A stretch of DNA of 49,267 bases from an uncultured Clostridium sp. (GCA_947648215.1 CANSMW010000014.1:1-49267); one strand, 5' to 3'; counted from the first letter of the stretch, positions 29,362 to 39,228 are shown. Program-made: numbers and translations. Notes: generated by a model from the letters alone, not told the origin.

Positions 29362-30075
29362 ATGCTTGAACTTTGTAATATTTCTAAAAAATATAAAGAG
29401 AAAATTGCTTTAAATGATGTTTCTTTAAAACTAGACAATGGAATTTATGGGCTTCTTGGTCCAAATGGTGCAGGAAAATCAACATTAATGAATATAATAA
29501 CGGGAAATCTTGAACCTACAGAGGGAACTATAAAATGGGAAGGAAAAGAAGTCAAAGAACTAGGAAGTAATTATAGGAGTTTGCTAGGGTATGCTCCACA
29601 AGGGCAGGGAATGTATGAAACTTTTTCAGGAAGAAGATTTCTTTCATATATGGCGACTTTAAAAGGAATTCCGAAAAGTAGTATGGAAGATGAAATAAAT
29701 AGAGTTCTACTATATGTGAACATGGTAGAAAAATCAAATCAAAAAATTGGTACATATTCAGGTGGAATGAAACAAAGAATTTTAATAGCACAAGCAATTA
29801 TTGGAAATCCTAAATTGCTTATATTAGATGAGCCTACAGCAGGACTTGATCCAAAAGAAAGAGTAAGAATAAGAGAAAGAATAGCAGAACTTTCAAAAGA
29901 TAAAATTATTCTAGTATCAACTCATGTTGTTTCAGATATTGAATCTATTGCTAAAAAAATAATATTGATTAAAACTGGAAAAATAATTGATTATGCAAAT
30001 GTAAATGGACTTTGTGATAAATATAATGCTACTAATTTAGAAGATGTATATATGAAAATATTTGGGGAGGAATAA
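29362..30075 (+). CDS. ABC transporter ATP-binding protein
   Basis: 237 residues: Walker A GPNGAGKST, signature YSGGMKQR, Walker B LLILDEPTAGLDP and H-loop STHVVSD. It is the ABC-2 exporter type. It starts 16 bases after the propeller gene and ends four bases before the permease. GGGGGAAAG serves as ribosome-binding site. Confidence 0.9.
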   Translation: MLELCNISKKYKEKIALNDVSLKLDNGIYGLLGPNGAGKSTLMNIITGNLEPTEGTIKWEGKEVKELGSNYRSLLGYAPQGQGMYETFSGRRFLSYMATLKGIPKSSMEDEINRVLLYVNMVEKSNQKIGTYSGGMKQRILIAQAIIGNPKLLILDEPTAGLDPKERVRIRERIAELSKDKIILVSTHVVSDIESIAKKIILIKTGKIIDYANVNGLCDKYNATNLEDVYMKIFGEE

Positions 30076-30078
30076 TTT

Positions 30079-32358
30079 ATGTTTAGGCTTATCTACTTTG
30101 AACTAAAAAAAATATGGTGCAAGCGAAGTTTTATTTTTAGTATTTGTTTATTGCTTATGATAAATATATTTTTCCTTTGGTATACAAATATTGAAAATGA
30201 GGATAGAATAGCTCTTTCATCCTATAAACAATTTGGAGAAGAGATAGCAAATATGGATGAATCTCAAAAAGGTGAATACATCGAAAAATTAAAAAGGGAT
30301 ATTGATGGTGTTTCTTTTGTTATGAATATTATTTCAATGCAAAATACTGAAATGGGAGCAGAATTTGCAAAGCAAGAAATGCAAGAACAACCAAAACTGT
30401 TTGAAACTTATTATGATTTATATAAGTCAGGAAACTATCTACATTTTACAAATTCGTTTGAAAAAGAACAAAAATTTATAAATGAAGTATATGATGAATA
30501 TACAAAAGTTTCAAACTACGATTTATATTTAAAAGAAATAAGAGAAAAAGAAAATGCACTTGATGGAATTTCTGTATTTAAAAATCAAAACGGAGACGAA
30601 AACGATTTTTCTTCTCGTAATATAAAAAAGAGTACATCAGACTATGAAAAACTTGATAATAATGGGATATGCTATATTTCTTCTAAAATGATTACATCTA
30701 CAATGGAAAACATATGGACTGATATTTTTGTAATATTACTAGCATTTTTATTTATAGGAAGTTTAATAACCGAAGAAAAGGAAAAGGGACTTTTTTATAT
30801 AACTCGCACCACTAAATATGGAATAAGCCATAGTATCATTGCTAAACTGATTGCACTTTTTATTAGTTGTAGCTTGTTTGAAGTTATATTCTTCTTATCA
30901 AATTATATGTTCTTTGGAATATCTACAGGTTTTAGTGATATTAGTATGAAACTTCAATCAATTAGCCCTTATATTGGAAGTAATTTATCTATTAGCATTT
31001 TAGGATATATACTTATTTCTATTATAACGAAAAGCTTTATCCTTTTTGGATTTTGTACTGTTATAACAGCATTTTGTATACTTTCCGATAGTATGTTATT
31101 GCCATATCTATATGGAATAATATCATTAGTGGTAAGTTGGATTTTATATACAATAATTCCAAATGTTTCTAAATTTGAAATATTAAAACACTTGAACTTA
31201 TTTGGATTATTTAGAACAGAGAGTCTGTATGGTACATATTTGAACTTAAACTTTTTTGGCTATCCAATGTCTCGTATTATTTTGTCATGGATTATGATAG
31301 TCACATTAATGCTTGTAGGAATGGTTTTATGTTATAGATTTTTCTTAAAAGGAAAGAACTTACAATTAAAGCAAAAAAAATCACGAATGATAGAGTTGAA
31401 ATTTAAACCACATTCAAATCTATTAAGACACGAAATGTATAAAACCCTTATTACCAATCATGGACTTATCATTATTTTGCTATTTAGTATATTAATTGGC
31501 TTTAATGAATTAAATCATTCTTATCATCCATCTGTTCAAGAACAGTATTATCAAAACATTATGCTAAAATTAGAAGGAGAACAAACAGATGAAAAGATTG
31601 AAATAATTGAAAAAGAAAAAGCTAGATATGAAGAAGCTTTTGGAGAAATAGAAAAGATAGATGAACTAGTAAGTAAGGGAGAAATTAATAGTGAAACAGG
31701 AGAAAAGATGAAGTTAAAATGGTATAGTGTTACATCATTTTACCCTGCATTTCAAAAAGTAGAAGCACAATATAAGCATGTATGTGAAAATGGAGGGAAA
31801 TATATCTATGACACAGGCTATGTATATTTATTTGGAATTATGGAAGATGGAATAATAAATGACTTCTTATTACTTACACTTGGAATAATACTAATATTTA
31901 GTAACTTTTTTTCTATGGAATATCAAAATGAAACTTGGAAATTATTAAAAGCTACCAAAAAAGGAAAAAGAGAAGTTATAAAATCAAAAGTGATAGTATG
32001 TATAGTTTTAGTTACATTATTTTCTGTTTTACCATTTATATGTAGAGCTATAAGTATTTCTAAAGTATTCCCACTCCACTGCTTATCATTTTCAGTGCAA
32101 AATATTCCTATATACCAAAATTTGCCTTTTAATTTGAATATATTATTGTTTATATTACTAAAAATATTATTGCAAATACTAATTTCAGCAATTATGGCTA
32201 TAGTTGTATTAATTTTTTCAGGCTGGAGAAAAAATAATATTCAAGCGATTTTTTTAGGAGTTTTAATATTATGTGTACCACTAGTTTTGACTATATTAGG
32301 ATTTGAATTTATGAGATATTTTTCATTATATCCTTTATTTTCATATACTTTTACATAA
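30079..32358 (+). CDS. Large ABC-2 type permease
   Basis: 759 residues, apparently two permease halves in one chain. Each begins with a helix followed by an extracellular acidic segment rich in Glu/Lys (residues about 40-200 and 480-590), then five or six helices. The LITEEKEKGLFYITRTTKYG loop is typical of ABC-2 permeases. Coupled to the ATPase at 29362. The transported molecule is unknown; a peptide or lantibiotic is plausible from the neighbouring kinase. Confidence 0.8.
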   Translation: MFRLIYFELKKIWCKRSFIFSICLLLMINIFFLWYTNIENEDRIALSSYKQFGEEIANMDESQKGEYIEKLKRDIDGVSFVMNIISMQNTEMGAEFAKQEMQEQPKLFETYYDLYKSGNYLHFTNSFEKEQKFINEVYDEYTKVSNYDLYLKEIREKENALDGISVFKNQNGDENDFSSRNIKKSTSDYEKLDNNGICYISSKMITSTMENIWTDIFVILLAFLFIGSLITEEKEKGLFYITRTTKYGISHSIIAKLIALFISCSLFEVIFFLSNYMFFGISTGFSDISMKLQSISPYIGSNLSISILGYILISIITKSFILFGFCTVITAFCILSDSMLLPYLYGIISLVVSWILYTIIPNVSKFEILKHLNLFGLFRTESLYGTYLNLNFFGYPMSRIILSWIMIVTLMLVGMVLCYRFFLKGKNLQLKQKKSRMIELKFKPHSNLLRHEMYKTLITNHGLIIILLFSILIGFNELNHSYHPSVQEQYYQNIMLKLEGEQTDEKIEIIEKEKARYEEAFGEIEKIDELVSKGEINSETGEKMKLKWYSVTSFYPAFQKVEAQYKHVCENGGKYIYDTGYVYLFGIMEDGIINDFLLLTLGIILIFSNFFSMEYQNETWKLLKATKKGKREVIKSKVIVCIVLVTLFSVLPFICRAISISKVFPLHCLSFSVQNIPIYQNLPFNLNILLFILLKILLQILISAIMAIVVLIFSGWRKNNIQAIFLGVLILCVPLVLTILGFEFMRYFSLYPLFSYTFT

Positions 32359-32387
32359 AAAATACAAAGTGAGAGATGAATTAATAA

Positions 32388-33077
32388 ATGAATAATAAAA
32401 GAATCAAAAAAGGAAGAAGAAATAATAAAAGAAAATTAATTGTAATTTTACTTATCATATCAATAATTTTTTGTTTAATAAAAAGTTTTTCTAAAAAGGA
32501 ACAAGAAACAATAAGTCAAGAAAATAGTAAAGATGATGAAATTACAGTAGCAGATATAACAGAAATAACAGAGAAATCTAGGTTTCCAACTGATGTCTTT
32601 GGAGTTCCAGTACATACAGAGCTAATTGAAATTAATACAAAAGCAAGACCAGGAACAAAACGAAAGATAAGATATATTGTAATACATGAAACAGATAATT
32701 TCGATAAAACTACAGGAGCAAAAAATCATGCACAATTTTTGAGTGAAAACAATATGGATTCTACATCTTGGCATTATACGGTTGATGATAAAGAAATATA
32801 TCATCATATACCAGATAATGAAGTAGCATATCATGCTGCTAACGAAATAGGTAACTTATATGGAATAGGAATTGAACTATGTGTTAATAGTGGTGGAAAC
32901 TTTGAAAAAACATTTAATAATGCTGCAAAATTAGTTGCTTATTTATTAAAGGAATATAATCTTACAATTTATGATTTAAAAACGCATCATGATTTTTCAG
33001 GGAAAGATTGTCCTCATTCTATTTTAAAAAATAATAGGATGGATGAATTTATAGAAAAAGTGGAAAAATATATGTAA
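32388..33077 (+). CDS. Membrane-anchored N-acetylmuramoyl-L-alanine amidase (Amidase_2)
   Basis: 229 residues: basic N-terminus, helix (about 17-34), spacer, then the amidase domain. YIVIHETDN gives the first zinc histidine, WHYTVDD and AYHAANE follow, and THHDFSGKDCPHSI supplies the second zinc site. It cleaves the MurNAc-Ala bond of peptidoglycan on the outer face. It begins 29 bases after the permease and probably belongs to the same transcription unit. Confidence 0.88.
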   Translation: MNNKRIKKGRRNNKRKLIVILLIISIIFCLIKSFSKKEQETISQENSKDDEITVADITEITEKSRFPTDVFGVPVHTELIEINTKARPGTKRKIRYIVIHETDNFDKTTGAKNHAQFLSENNMDSTSWHYTVDDKEIYHHIPDNEVAYHAANEIGNLYGIGIELCVNSGGNFEKTFNNAAKLVAYLLKEYNLTIYDLKTHHDFSGKDCPHSILKNNRMDEFIEKVEKYM

Positions 33078-33188
33078 ATGAAAGTTTAAGTTATGAAGTT
33101 AGAAAGGCAAATGATTAGTTGAATTTTATTTATCTTTTATGATATAATCGAAACACAATATAGTAATCTATCGAGGAGGTATAAAATA

Positions 33189-33332
33189 ATGGATAAGAAA
33201 AAAATAATGAATTGGATAATAGCAATAATAGTTGCTATTGTATATTTAACAGTAAGCATTATATTTAAGGCTTGGGCATATTCTTGGCTTATATGGGTAG
33301 TTTATGCAATTTATAGATTTATAGTAAAATAG
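33189..33332 (+). CDS. 47-residue membrane peptide, copy 1
   Basis: GAGGAGGT precedes ATG 33189. One transmembrane helix (MNWIIAIIVAIVYLTVSIIF) is followed by an aromatic segment AYSWLIWVVYAIYRF. Too short for family assignment. A nearly identical second copy lies at 35379, so the gene has been duplicated together with or around the intervening genes. Confidence 0.6.
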   Translation: MDKKKIMNWIIAIIVAIVYLTVSIIFKAWAYSWLIWVVYAIYRFIVK

Positions 33333-33367
33333 CAAAACTACAAGTCAAATTAGGAGTGGGATTAAAT

Positions 33368-33604
33368 ATGTTTAATTTAAGGAAAGAAACTATGAAAAAG
33401 AATATATTTTTAATACTATCAAATATATCAGCATTCATATTTATAGCAGGTTTAATGTGTACTGCTTTAGGAGATGATAGCCCCGTCAAATTTATAGTAA
33501 ATGGAAGTCCTATAAAATTGATAGTACCACCATTATTAGTTTTTGTTGTTAGCTTTATATTATATAGAAAAAGTAAAAATACAATAAAAGCAAATACAAA
33601 GTAA
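33368..33604 (+). CDS. Small two-helix membrane protein
   Basis: About 78 residues with two hydrophobic segments (IFLILSNISAFIFIAGLMCTAL and LIVPPLLVFVVSFILY) separated by a short loop with DDSPVKFIVNGSPIK. No family recognised. TAGGAGTGG lies before the start; ATG 33392 is an alternative start. Confidence 0.5.
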   Translation: MFNLRKETMKKNIFLILSNISAFIFIAGLMCTALGDDSPVKFIVNGSPIKLIVPPLLVFVVSFILYRKSKNTIKANTK

Positions 33605-33673
33605 CTACAAAATTACAAGTTTGTAGTTTGAAAGATTTATAGTAATTTATCGAATTGATTGGAGGATAGGAAA

Positions 33674-34120
33674 ATGGAAAAAATAGGTTTTTCATTATTA
33701 TGTTTTTTTATAGGCTATGTAGTAATAACATGGATAGGTTTTATTCATACTGTATTTAATATTAAAGTATTACACATGAAATCTATGAAAGAAAGTGGAG
33801 GCAAAGGAAAAGGTTTAGGAGAAGCATATAACAAAACAAAACCATGGCATCCTATATACAATTTAATAATTTTGCCAATATTTGCTTATATGTATTTCAA
33901 AGGATTAGATGCAGTAACTTTATCAAATGTAATAGCAACATCTATTTTATGGGGAACATCTGCAATAGTAATTGATTTAGTTGGATGGGTACTTATAAAA
34001 CATCCATTATCATTAACATTTAGAAGATTTTATATTGAATATCAGCCATGGATAACATTAGTGTATGTAGTAATGTATGCTAGTCCATTTATAACTTATG
34101 GAATAATGAATCTGCTATAA
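33674..34120 (+). CDS. Four-helix membrane protein of unknown function
   Basis: 148 residues, about four helices, with a conserved-looking cytosolic stretch KESGGKGKGLGEAYNKTKPWHP. I cannot name the family. GGAGGATAGG precedes ATG 33674. It lies in a run of small membrane-protein genes with similar spacing. Confidence 0.55.
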   Translation: MEKIGFSLLCFFIGYVVITWIGFIHTVFNIKVLHMKSMKESGGKGKGLGEAYNKTKPWHPIYNLIILPIFAYMYFKGLDAVTLSNVIATSILWGTSAIVIDLVGWVLIKHPLSLTFRRFYIEYQPWITLVYVVMYASPFITYGIMNLL

Positions 34121-34152
34121 TAAAAAATTACAATTTTTAGAATGGAGCAAAA

Positions 34153-34791
34153 ATGAAAGAATTTTTAGAAAAAATTAGAATACCTGATAAGAATCTAAAA
34201 TTAAGTAGGAAGATTATAAATACAAGTTTAATATTTTTATTAGGAATAATATTGGGGATATTTTCTAAATGGCTAGATAATTTAAGTATTAATGATACAG
34301 TATGGTGGCAACACATATTAGGCGTTTTAGATTTAGGAAATGTATTCTCTGAATTGGGAATATGGATATTCATTGCTATTACAATTTCTGTATTTAGTAA
34401 GACACCGTTAAGAGCAAGTTTAAATGTATTCTTATTATTTATAGGAATGACAGTAAGTTATCATTTATATACAATATATGTTAGTGGTTTTAATCCAAAA
34501 AGTTATATGATGATTTGGTACACGATAACATTAATATCACCTATACTTGCATTTATTTGTTGGTATGCAAAAAGTAAAAATAAAATATCACTTATGATTA
34601 GTAGTTTGATACTGACAGTAATGTTTATATTATCTTTTAGTATAGGTATGTGGTATTTTTATTTTAAAAGTATAATTGATACAATTTTATTTATAGGAGC
34701 AATATTAGTGCTATATGTAAGTCCTAAAAATAGTGTTTATAATTTACTAATAGCATTATTATTAGCTTTTGTATTTAGAATTTTAGTATAA
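34153..34791 (+). CDS. Multi-pass membrane protein, DUF6518-like
   Basis: 212 residues and six or seven helices: LIFLLGIILGIFSKWLD at the start, then WWQHILGVLDLGNVFSELGIWIF, and further helices to the end. The pattern resembles DUF6518 membrane proteins of Clostridia, whose function is unknown. A weak ribosome-binding site (ATGGAGC) precedes the ATG. Confidence 0.55.
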   Translation: MKEFLEKIRIPDKNLKLSRKIINTSLIFLLGIILGIFSKWLDNLSINDTVWWQHILGVLDLGNVFSELGIWIFIAITISVFSKTPLRASLNVFLLFIGMTVSYHLYTIYVSGFNPKSYMMIWYTITLISPILAFICWYAKSKNKISLMISSLILTVMFILSFSIGMWYFYFKSIIDTILFIGAILVLYVSPKNSVYNLLIALLLAFVFRILV

Positions 34792-34815
34792 TACAAATTG
34801 AAAGAGTGATAAAAT

Positions 34816-35325
34816 ATGGAAAATATTATAATTAGAAATGTTGCAGAAAAAGATATTCCAAGTGTTGCAGATATTCAAGTTAATGGATGGAAAACAGCAT
34901 ATAAAGGAATCATAGATGATGCTATTTTAAATGTTATGAACAAAGAAGAAAAGATAGAAAGATTTAAAGTAAATTATCAGAAAAATGGATTTATAGTAGC
35001 AGAGTTTGAAAACGAAATAGTAGGATTTTGTAGATATACTTATAACAATGAATTTACACCAGATATGCAAGACATAGATTGTGAGATAACAGCACTATAT
35101 GTTAAGCCAAACTTAAAATACAATGGTATAGGAACAAAACTATTTCAATTTGTTATAAATGAGTTTAAGAGCAAAAATAAAACAAAGATGATATTATGGT
35201 GTTTAAAAGATAATGAGCCATCTAAAAAGTTTTATACTAAAATGGGTGGAAAAATTATCAAAGAACGAGTAATTGAAATTGGAGAAAAGAATTATTGTGA
35301 AGTTGGATTTATGTATAACATCTAA
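34816..35325 (+). CDS. GNAT-family N-acetyltransferase
   Basis: 169 residues with the GNAT fold: IIIRNVAEKDIPSVADIQV at the start, ITALYVKPNLKYNGIGTKLFQF (the Q/RxxGxG/A acetyl-CoA loop as KYNGIG), and LWCLKDNEPSKKFYTKMGGK. The substrate is unknown. Confidence 0.88.
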   Translation: MENIIIRNVAEKDIPSVADIQVNGWKTAYKGIIDDAILNVMNKEEKIERFKVNYQKNGFIVAEFENEIVGFCRYTYNNEFTPDMQDIDCEITALYVKPNLKYNGIGTKLFQFVINEFKSKNKTKMILWCLKDNEPSKKFYTKMGGKIIKERVIEIGEKNYCEVGFMYNI

Positions 35326-35378
35326 CTGCTAAATTACAATCTGTCTAGGAAGTAAACAATAATGGATAAGAAAAAATA

Positions 35379-35504
35379 ATGAACTGGATAATTGCTATAA
35401 TAGTTGCTATTGTATATTTAACAGTAAGTATTGTATTTGAGGATTGGGCATATTCTTGGTTTATATGGGGTGTTTATGCAATTTATAGATTTATTGTGAA
35501 ATAA
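35379..35504 (+). CDS. Membrane peptide, copy 2, with an A-run indel
   Basis: The DNA from ATGGATAAG (35362) is a close copy of 33189-33332, but the A run is one base shorter, so the original start gives MDKKK and a stop. TAATG then restarts at 35379 and yields MNWIIAIIVAIVYLTVSIVF... (41 residues). Either it is a decayed copy, or translation restarts at the overlapping TAATG. Unlike the CGG sites, a base is missing here and it falls in a homopolymer. Confidence 0.45.
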   Translation: MNWIIAIIVAIVYLTVSIVFEDWAYSWFIWGVYAIYRFIVK

Positions 35505-35524
35505 ATAAATTAGGAGTGCGAAAA

Positions 35525-36331
35525 ATGTTTTATAATGCAAAAAATAATAATATAAAAATAGGACAAAATGATATTGAATATATAAGTTTTGGAAAAGGAA
35601 ATAAAAATTTAATTATAATACCAGGACTTGGAGATGGATTAAGAACTGTTAAAGGTATGGCTATTCCACTTGCATTGATGTATAAAAAGTTTGCAAAAGA
35701 ATATACAGTATATATATTTAGTAGGAGAAATAATCTAACAAATGGCTTTACAACGCAAGATATGGCACAAGATATAGCTCAAGCAATGAATTTACTTAAT
35801 ATATCAAATGCTGATATATTAGGAGTTTCTCAAGGTGGAATGATAGCACAATGTATGGCAATTAACAATCCAGAAAAAGTAAATAAATTAGTTTTAGCAG
35901 TAACATCTTCAAAGTCTAATGAAATGATAAATAATGTTGTTGGAAACTGGATTCAGTTAGCAAAGAAGGAAGACTTTAAAGATATATTCATAGATACAGC
36001 CGAAAAATCTTATAGTGAAAAGTATTTAAAAAAATATAGAAAATATTATAATATTCTATGGAGAGTTAGCAAACCAAAAGATTATAAAAGATTTATTATT
36101 CAAGCTAATTCTTGTTTAACTCATAATGTATATGATGATTTAGATAAAATCAAATGTCCTACTTTAATAATTGGAGGAAAACAAGATAGTATTGTAGGAG
36201 CAAATTCTTCAAAAGAAATAGCAGATAGAATTAGCAATAGTGAATTATATTTATATGAAGATTATGGGCATGCAGTATATGAAGAAGCAAAAGATTTTAA
36301 TGGAAAAATTCTAAATTATCTAAAAAGATAA
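35525..36331 (+). CDS. Alpha/beta hydrolase
   Basis: About 268 residues: LIIIPGLGDG (oxyanion region), LGVSQGGMIAQ (nucleophile Ser in GxSxGG), GGKQDSIV (acid), and EDYGHAVYEE (catalytic His). It is a typical proline-iminopeptidase/esterase-like hydrolase. Cytosolic. ATG 35525 is chosen because TAGGAG lies nine bases upstream; GTG 35516 is in frame but too close. Confidence 0.85.
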   Translation: MFYNAKNNNIKIGQNDIEYISFGKGNKNLIIIPGLGDGLRTVKGMAIPLALMYKKFAKEYTVYIFSRRNNLTNGFTTQDMAQDIAQAMNLLNISNADILGVSQGGMIAQCMAINNPEKVNKLVLAVTSSKSNEMINNVVGNWIQLAKKEDFKDIFIDTAEKSYSEKYLKKYRKYYNILWRVSKPKDYKRFIIQANSCLTHNVYDDLDKIKCPTLIIGGKQDSIVGANSSKEIADRISNSELYLYEDYGHAVYEEAKDFNGKILNYLKR

Positions 36332-36347
36332 ATTTTTATAACTCTAC

Positions 36348-36381
36348 TAATCGTTGTTTTCCTCACTCAACGATTAGTTTC
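36348..36381 (+). terminator. Rho-independent terminator
   Basis: CTAATCGTTG and CAACGATTAG form a perfect 10-bp stem followed by TTTCTT, just after the hydrolase stop. Confidence 0.8.
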
Positions 36382-36525
36382 TTGATATTAAAAGACTTAA
36401 ATGCTTATGGGTGGATAAATGAAAATTATATAGAAAATGACAAACAAAGAGAAAAAATTATTAATAAAATAGCAGAAGAAATACAAGAGGAAAATCAAAA
36501 AAATACTGAAGAGGAAATGATATAA
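36382..36525 (+). pseudogene. Possible C-terminal gene remnant
   Basis: An open frame without a proper start ends with a Glu/Lys/Asn-rich helical tail (KIAEEIQEENQKNTEEEMI). It may be the tail of a lost gene. There is no ribosome-binding site and no recognisable family. The following 36526-36820 shows no gene and no clear signal. Confidence 0.25.
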
Positions 36526-36821
36526 AATTAGTTACCTTAGTTTACAAAATAAATCAAAAATGATATAAATATATTGGGCGAAAAAATACCATCTATTAGT
36601 AAAAAATCATAAGACTAAAAAAGTTTGAAAAATGATAAAAATGATAAAAATGATACTAGCTTGTTACTAACCGATAAAATTTCAAGGAATTCCATACAAC
36701 TTAAAGCACATATATTTCCTTATAAGAAATCAGCCAAAACTTGAAAACAAGCTAATTACAAAGTTTTGCTCATTTGATGGACTTTTTAGGCTATATATGA
36801 TAAAATATAACAAATAGTAAT

Positions 36822-37075
36822 TGTGCGCCCAGCAAAGGGGAAGTAATCTAACGGGTGGAAAGCCCATCTGGCTAAGGTCTAACCAAACCACCAGTAGCGA
36901 GTTTTGTGCTTATGACAGTAATGTTATGAGTAAAGCGTAAACAGCAAGGAAGCAGGGGTAAAAGGCAATTTAGCCCCGAAATGTTACCAATTAAAAGTCG
37001 GATAAGCTCATAGTAGTGGGGAAGTTTCTGTAATGGAAATGGAGCGAATGGATGTATAATGTCCATAAAAAATTT
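36822..37075 (+). ncRNA. Structured RNA remnant, group II intron 5' domain-like
   Basis: This island has higher GC than its surroundings. It starts GTGCGCCCAGC, as many bacterial group II introns do, and continues with domain I-like blocks: AAGGTCTAACC, CCACCAGTAGCGAG, TCGGATAAGCTCATAGTAGT and GAAGTTTCTGTAATGGAAATGG. No reverse transcriptase ORF and no domain V/VI are found before the SleB gene, so it would be a 5' fragment. An independent ncRNA cannot be excluded. Confidence 0.5.
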
Positions 37076-37157
37076 AAAAAATAAGCTTTTGGTATAAATT
37101 TACCCAGTTTTGGAAAAGATACTAGAAAAGTATGAATTTCGAGGTTGGGTGATTTTT

Positions 37158-37856
37158 TTGAAAAAAATGATAAAGATTGTGGATAATCATAAAAAAGCGA
37201 TTATTTGTATTGGGTTAGCTTTTCTTGTGCTCATTTTATACCATATGTTTAGTAATAACCTTGTTTTGGCTTTGTCAAAGTATGGTTCTAGAGGGAGTGA
37301 GGTTAGTCAGATTCAAACAAAGTTAAAGCGTTGGGGGTATTATAAGGGGAATGTAGATGGTATTTATGGAAGCCAGACATTGGAGGCAGTTAAGTATTTC
37401 CAAAGGAAGAATGGGCTTGCGGTGGATGGTATTGCAGGTAAGAATACATTAGAAGCTATGGGGATTTTTTCTTCTTCTAGTGGTAGTAGTTCGTCTTCTT
37501 CTAGTTCAAATGATTTGAATTTGTTAGCAAGGCTTGTTTATGGTGAGGCGAGAGGAGAGCCGTATACGGGGCAAGTGGCGGTGGCTTCTGTGGTGTTAAA
37601 TCGTGTTCGTAATTCAAATTTTCCTAATTCGATTGCTGGGGTGATTTATCAAAAGGGTGCGTTTAATGTTGTGGATGATGGGCAGATTAATTTGTCGCCG
37701 AATAGTACAGCGAAGAAGGCGGCACAGGATGCGTTAAATGGGTGGGACCCGTCGTATGGGTCGATTTACTATTTTAATCCGGCTACGGCTACGAATAAGT
37801 GGATTTGGTCGAGACCTCATGTGGTTACGATTGGGAAGCATCGCTTTTGCAAATAG
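37158..37856 (+). CDS. SleB-like spore-cortex/cell-wall hydrolase
   Basis: About 232 residues: N-terminal signal anchor (about 15-33), a peptidoglycan-binding domain 1 (SEVSQIQTKLKRWGYYKGNVDGIYGSQT..., DGIAGKNT), a serine-rich linker, and the hydrolase_2 catalytic domain. LARLVYGEARGEPYTGQVAV contains the key Glu and KWIWSRPHVVTIGKHRFCK ends it. It is a lytic transglycosylase of the SleB/CwlJ family. TTG 37158 or ATG 37167 are both plausible starts. The 3' half is richer in G/C than the neighbours. Confidence 0.88.
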   Translation: MKKMIKIVDNHKKAIICIGLAFLVLILYHMFSNNLVLALSKYGSRGSEVSQIQTKLKRWGYYKGNVDGIYGSQTLEAVKYFQRKNGLAVDGIAGKNTLEAMGIFSSSSGSSSSSSSSNDLNLLARLVYGEARGEPYTGQVAVASVVLNRVRNSNFPNSIAGVIYQKGAFNVVDDGQINLSPNSTAKKAAQDALNGWDPSYGSIYYFNPATATNKWIWSRPHVVTIGKHRFCK

Positions 37857-37863
37857 CGGGGTT

Positions 37864-39156
37864 TTAGTGTAAGGCTGTGAATTTGATTTCTTTTTCTGGG
37901 TATTGTTCTGGTTTTAGTCCGACGGTGTTTTTCATGTAGTCTAGTAGGAAGATGAAAAATACCGTGAAAATGCAACCTAGGATGACATAGACGTATGCGG
38001 TGGTAGTGAAACCTAGTAGGAAGGAGCAAAATAAGCGAAGGAGTGCACTAAGGATGCTATATAGTAGGTCGGTTACTAGTGATATTTTGGTTCTCATATT
38101 AGAGGTGGTAAAGTTGTTTAAGTAGCGCTTGATTAGGGTATAGAATGGGCCTTTTATGGCATATTGGATTGCCATCATTATTAGGATGATTTCTAGGGTT
38201 AAGGCGAAGTTTAGTCCAATCATGGTGGATAGACCTAAAATAATAAATGAGATAGTAGTACGTGTGGCGAATATGCTTAGGGTTCGGTTTCCATAGCGTT
38301 TGTGGAATTTATCTTGTTTAGAAGAGGCAATTCCAGAGATGAGTTGAAGACCAGCATATACTAATCCGAAGTATTGCTCTGGTAAGCCAATATCGGTTAA
38401 AATACTGCTTCTTAAACTAGAATACATGGCTAAAAAGGCGCAGAAAAACCCGTTAAAAATAACAAGACTTCGAAGGCGCTTAGATTGTATAATGAATTTA
38501 GTGGTTTGTTTTAGGTCTTTTAAGATTTGTTTCGTAGAGGTGGCATGTGCTTGGGTATCTGGGTTTTGGCTAGTGTCCACATCCTTAAAACGAAGGGATA
38601 ATAATAAGGAAATAATACAAACACCAAGAGATAAGAGCATTGGTAAATAGCCGTTTACTACAAATAAAAATCCAGTTGAAATGGCAGAAATAGCGTCAAA
38701 GTAATAATAAATTGAATTGGCTCTACCATCTATTTTGGCGAAAATTTCTCCTTGTTTTTCTGTTTTGGGAATAGAATCATAAAGTAAATTGGATTCGGTT
38801 AGTTCTTTTAGGGCATATCCAAAAGCAGAGAAAAACCAGGCTAGAATAATCATGTAGATGTTGGTTGCAAGAATGAGAAAAAGTAAGTCTGCTACAATAA
38901 ATAGATTGCCTAAGATAAGGCTTCTTCTTTTTCCTAGTTTTTGAACAATGATGTTACTTGGAATTGCAAGGATAAATTTAAATATGGGGTAAAAAGCGTT
39001 AACAAATAATACTTGTGCGGCGCTTAATCCTTTTACTCCTGTTAAAAATAAAAATTCAATGGCATAATAAAATAAGGCATCCCAAGCAAGTGCTTTGTAT
39101 AAAGGGAATATTTTCATATTATCCGACATATTTGTCGTATTTTTGCTAGTTTCCAT
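37864..39156 (-). CDS. MFS transporter
   Basis: 430 residues, about 12 transmembrane helices. The loop between helices 2 and 3 reads VQKLGKRRSLILGN, an MFS-type motif, and the centre has a charged loop (DTSQNPDTQAHATSTKQILKDL). It is probably a drug or metabolite efflux carrier of unknown substrate. It converges with SleB with only seven bases between the stops and no terminator visible. No in-frame CGG. Confidence 0.82.
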   Translation of the reverse strand: METSKNTTNMSDNMKIFPLYKALAWDALFYYAIEFLFLTGVKGLSAAQVLFVNAFYPIFKFILAIPSNIIVQKLGKRRSLILGNLFIVADLLFLILATNIYMIILAWFFSAFGYALKELTESNLLYDSIPKTEKQGEIFAKIDGRANSIYYYFDAISAISTGFLFVVNGYLPMLLSLGVCIISLLLSLRFKDVDTSQNPDTQAHATSTKQILKDLKQTTKFIIQSKRLRSLVIFNGFFCAFLAMYSSLRSSILTDIGLPEQYFGLVYAGLQLISGIASSKQDKFHKRYGNRTLSIFATRTTISFIILGLSTMIGLNFALTLEIILIMMAIQYAIKGPFYTLIKRYLNNFTTSNMRTKISLVTDLLYSILSALLRLFCSFLLGFTTTAYVYVILGCIFTVFFIFLLDYMKNTVGLKPEQYPEKEIKFTALH

Positions 39157-39228
39157 TCATTTTCTCCATTATTTTTTTCTTTATTATATAATACGTCAAA
39201 ATCTTTGTAAATAAGTTTGGAATATAAA

